Assembly (NCBI GenBank): GCA_947258835.1
Contig: CAMYJY010000035.1
Location: 1-5,397, forward strand
Direction of reading: 5' to 3'
Origin: an uncultured Pirellulales bacterium
GTDB lineage: Bacteria; Planctomycetota; Planctomycetia; Pirellulales; Lacipirellulaceae
Length of the DNA stretch: 5,397 nt
Below the pieces are notes generated by a model that had not been told where the DNA came from, did no database searches, and saw nothing but the letters and a program-made list of their open reading frames with translations. Shown here piece by piece: positions 5,105-5,397 of this stretch. A program made the position numbers and the translations under genes. The first letter of the stretch is position 1. Each line of letters opens with the position of its first letter.

Positions 5105-5158
5105 GAGAGTTCGAAGGGGCCAGAGAGTTTGAAGGGGGCAGAGAGTTTGAAGGGGGCA
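5105..5158. repeat. Three 18-bp purine-rich tandem repeats
   Basis: Three head-to-tail copies start at 5105, 5123 and 5141. The unit is GAGAGTTTGAAGGGGGCA; the last two copies are identical and the first differs at two positions (TTCGAA for TTTGAA, and GGGGCC for GGGGGC). The plus strand is almost free of C. In one plus-strand frame it would encode repeated EFEGGR-like residues, but no credible gene contains it. The array follows the REP-derived repeats directly. Confidence 0.8.
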
Positions 5159-5397
5159 GGCACATTTTTGCGCGGTTGTGCAGGATGATTAAGCCATACG
5201 GCCCAGTGCTCCGAAAAAAAACGAGCCAGCCTCCGTGGCGCCCACACGCCAGCTTGCAAAGTACCGCTGAAGACCACATTATGAATCTAACGAGGCATGG
5301 CCTCGAACCAATGTGAGCTACCGCTCAGAAGTCTTTGGCCCGCTCCCGTTGGTCGCTCCAAAATTTGAATCAAATACGACGAATTTCGTCTCATAAG
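5159..5397. other. Unassigned intergenic sequence at window end
   Basis: Together with the repeats before it, the stretch from 4810 to the window end holds no ORF I can support. Small structures are visible: an A8 run near 5214-5221, a hairpin CGAGGC-ATG-GCCTCG (5291-5305), a small stem TGAGC-TACC-GCTCA (5314-5327) and a 13-nt dyad GACGAA-T-TTCGTC (5378-5390) in an AT-rich stretch. No tRNA or known RNA fold is apparent. The AT-rich end could be the upstream region of a gene beyond the window. Confidence 0.5.

Noticed and set aside
5206..5260. Minus-strand intrinsic terminator at the T8 run (complement of 5214-5221)
   Set aside because: No adequate hairpin lies directly upstream of the T-run on that strand; only 4-bp stems about 20 nt away.
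4983..5316. Minus-strand ORFs at 4983-5279 and 5038-5277 and a plus-strand ORF at 5083-5316
   Set aside because: They translate REP and tandem repeats (SFPRRRESS, PPSNSLPPSNSL, EFEGGREFEGGR) and have no conserved content.

Overview
This 5.4 kb window is high-GC bacterial chromosomal DNA, most likely from a planctomycete of the Pirellulales type. The main pointers are a cysteine-saturated repeat protein with CCEPSCG and CCDDGCC motifs, a small MVFPQIEKIKQEY...NIGWYDIDxDYLKVVD protein whose style I associate with planctomycetes, and isolated, loosely organised housekeeping genes with few clear Shine-Dalgarno sites. The taxon is inferred from remembered family resemblance, not from a search.

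Layout: (1) 1-498, plus strand: 3' part of a Cys-rich tandem-repeat protein gene that enters from outside the window and ends in a strong intrinsic terminator (523-569). (2) 653-997, minus strand: a stand-alone FliN/SpoA-domain gene. (3) 998-1185: divergent intergenic region with two adjacent dyads and a weak candidate promoter. (4) 1186-2310, plus strand: nadA, quinolinate synthase of de novo NAD synthesis. (5) 2319-2663, minus strand: a 114-aa protein of unknown function, convergent with nadA with 8 bp between the stop codons. (6) 2664-3051: repeat-rich intergenic DNA. (7) 3052-4809, minus strand: a two-gene unit, prfB (peptide chain release factor 2) followed by a translationally coupled unknown gene. 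prfB can only be read through a programmed +1 frameshift at CTT-TGA-C (codons 25/26), so a plain ORF call gives a wrong N-terminus. (8) 4810-5397: no credible gene; a second block of repeats, then unassigned sequence.

The most notable non-coding structure is a 75-bp REPIN-like element present twice (2875-2949 and 4980-5054). Each copy has two 26-bp inverted arms carrying ATTCCC-N8-GGGAAT cores around a 23-nt loop. The copies lie in opposite orientations, have loops 18/23 identical, and bracket the prfB unit. Both are surrounded by degenerate half-copies in short tandem arrays.

The genes do not form one pathway: translation termination (prfB), NAD synthesis (nadA), a possible flagellar motor component (fliN-like) and a putative surface or metal-binding Cys-rich protein sit side by side. 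I see no defence system, CRISPR array, tRNA, rRNA or transposase gene.
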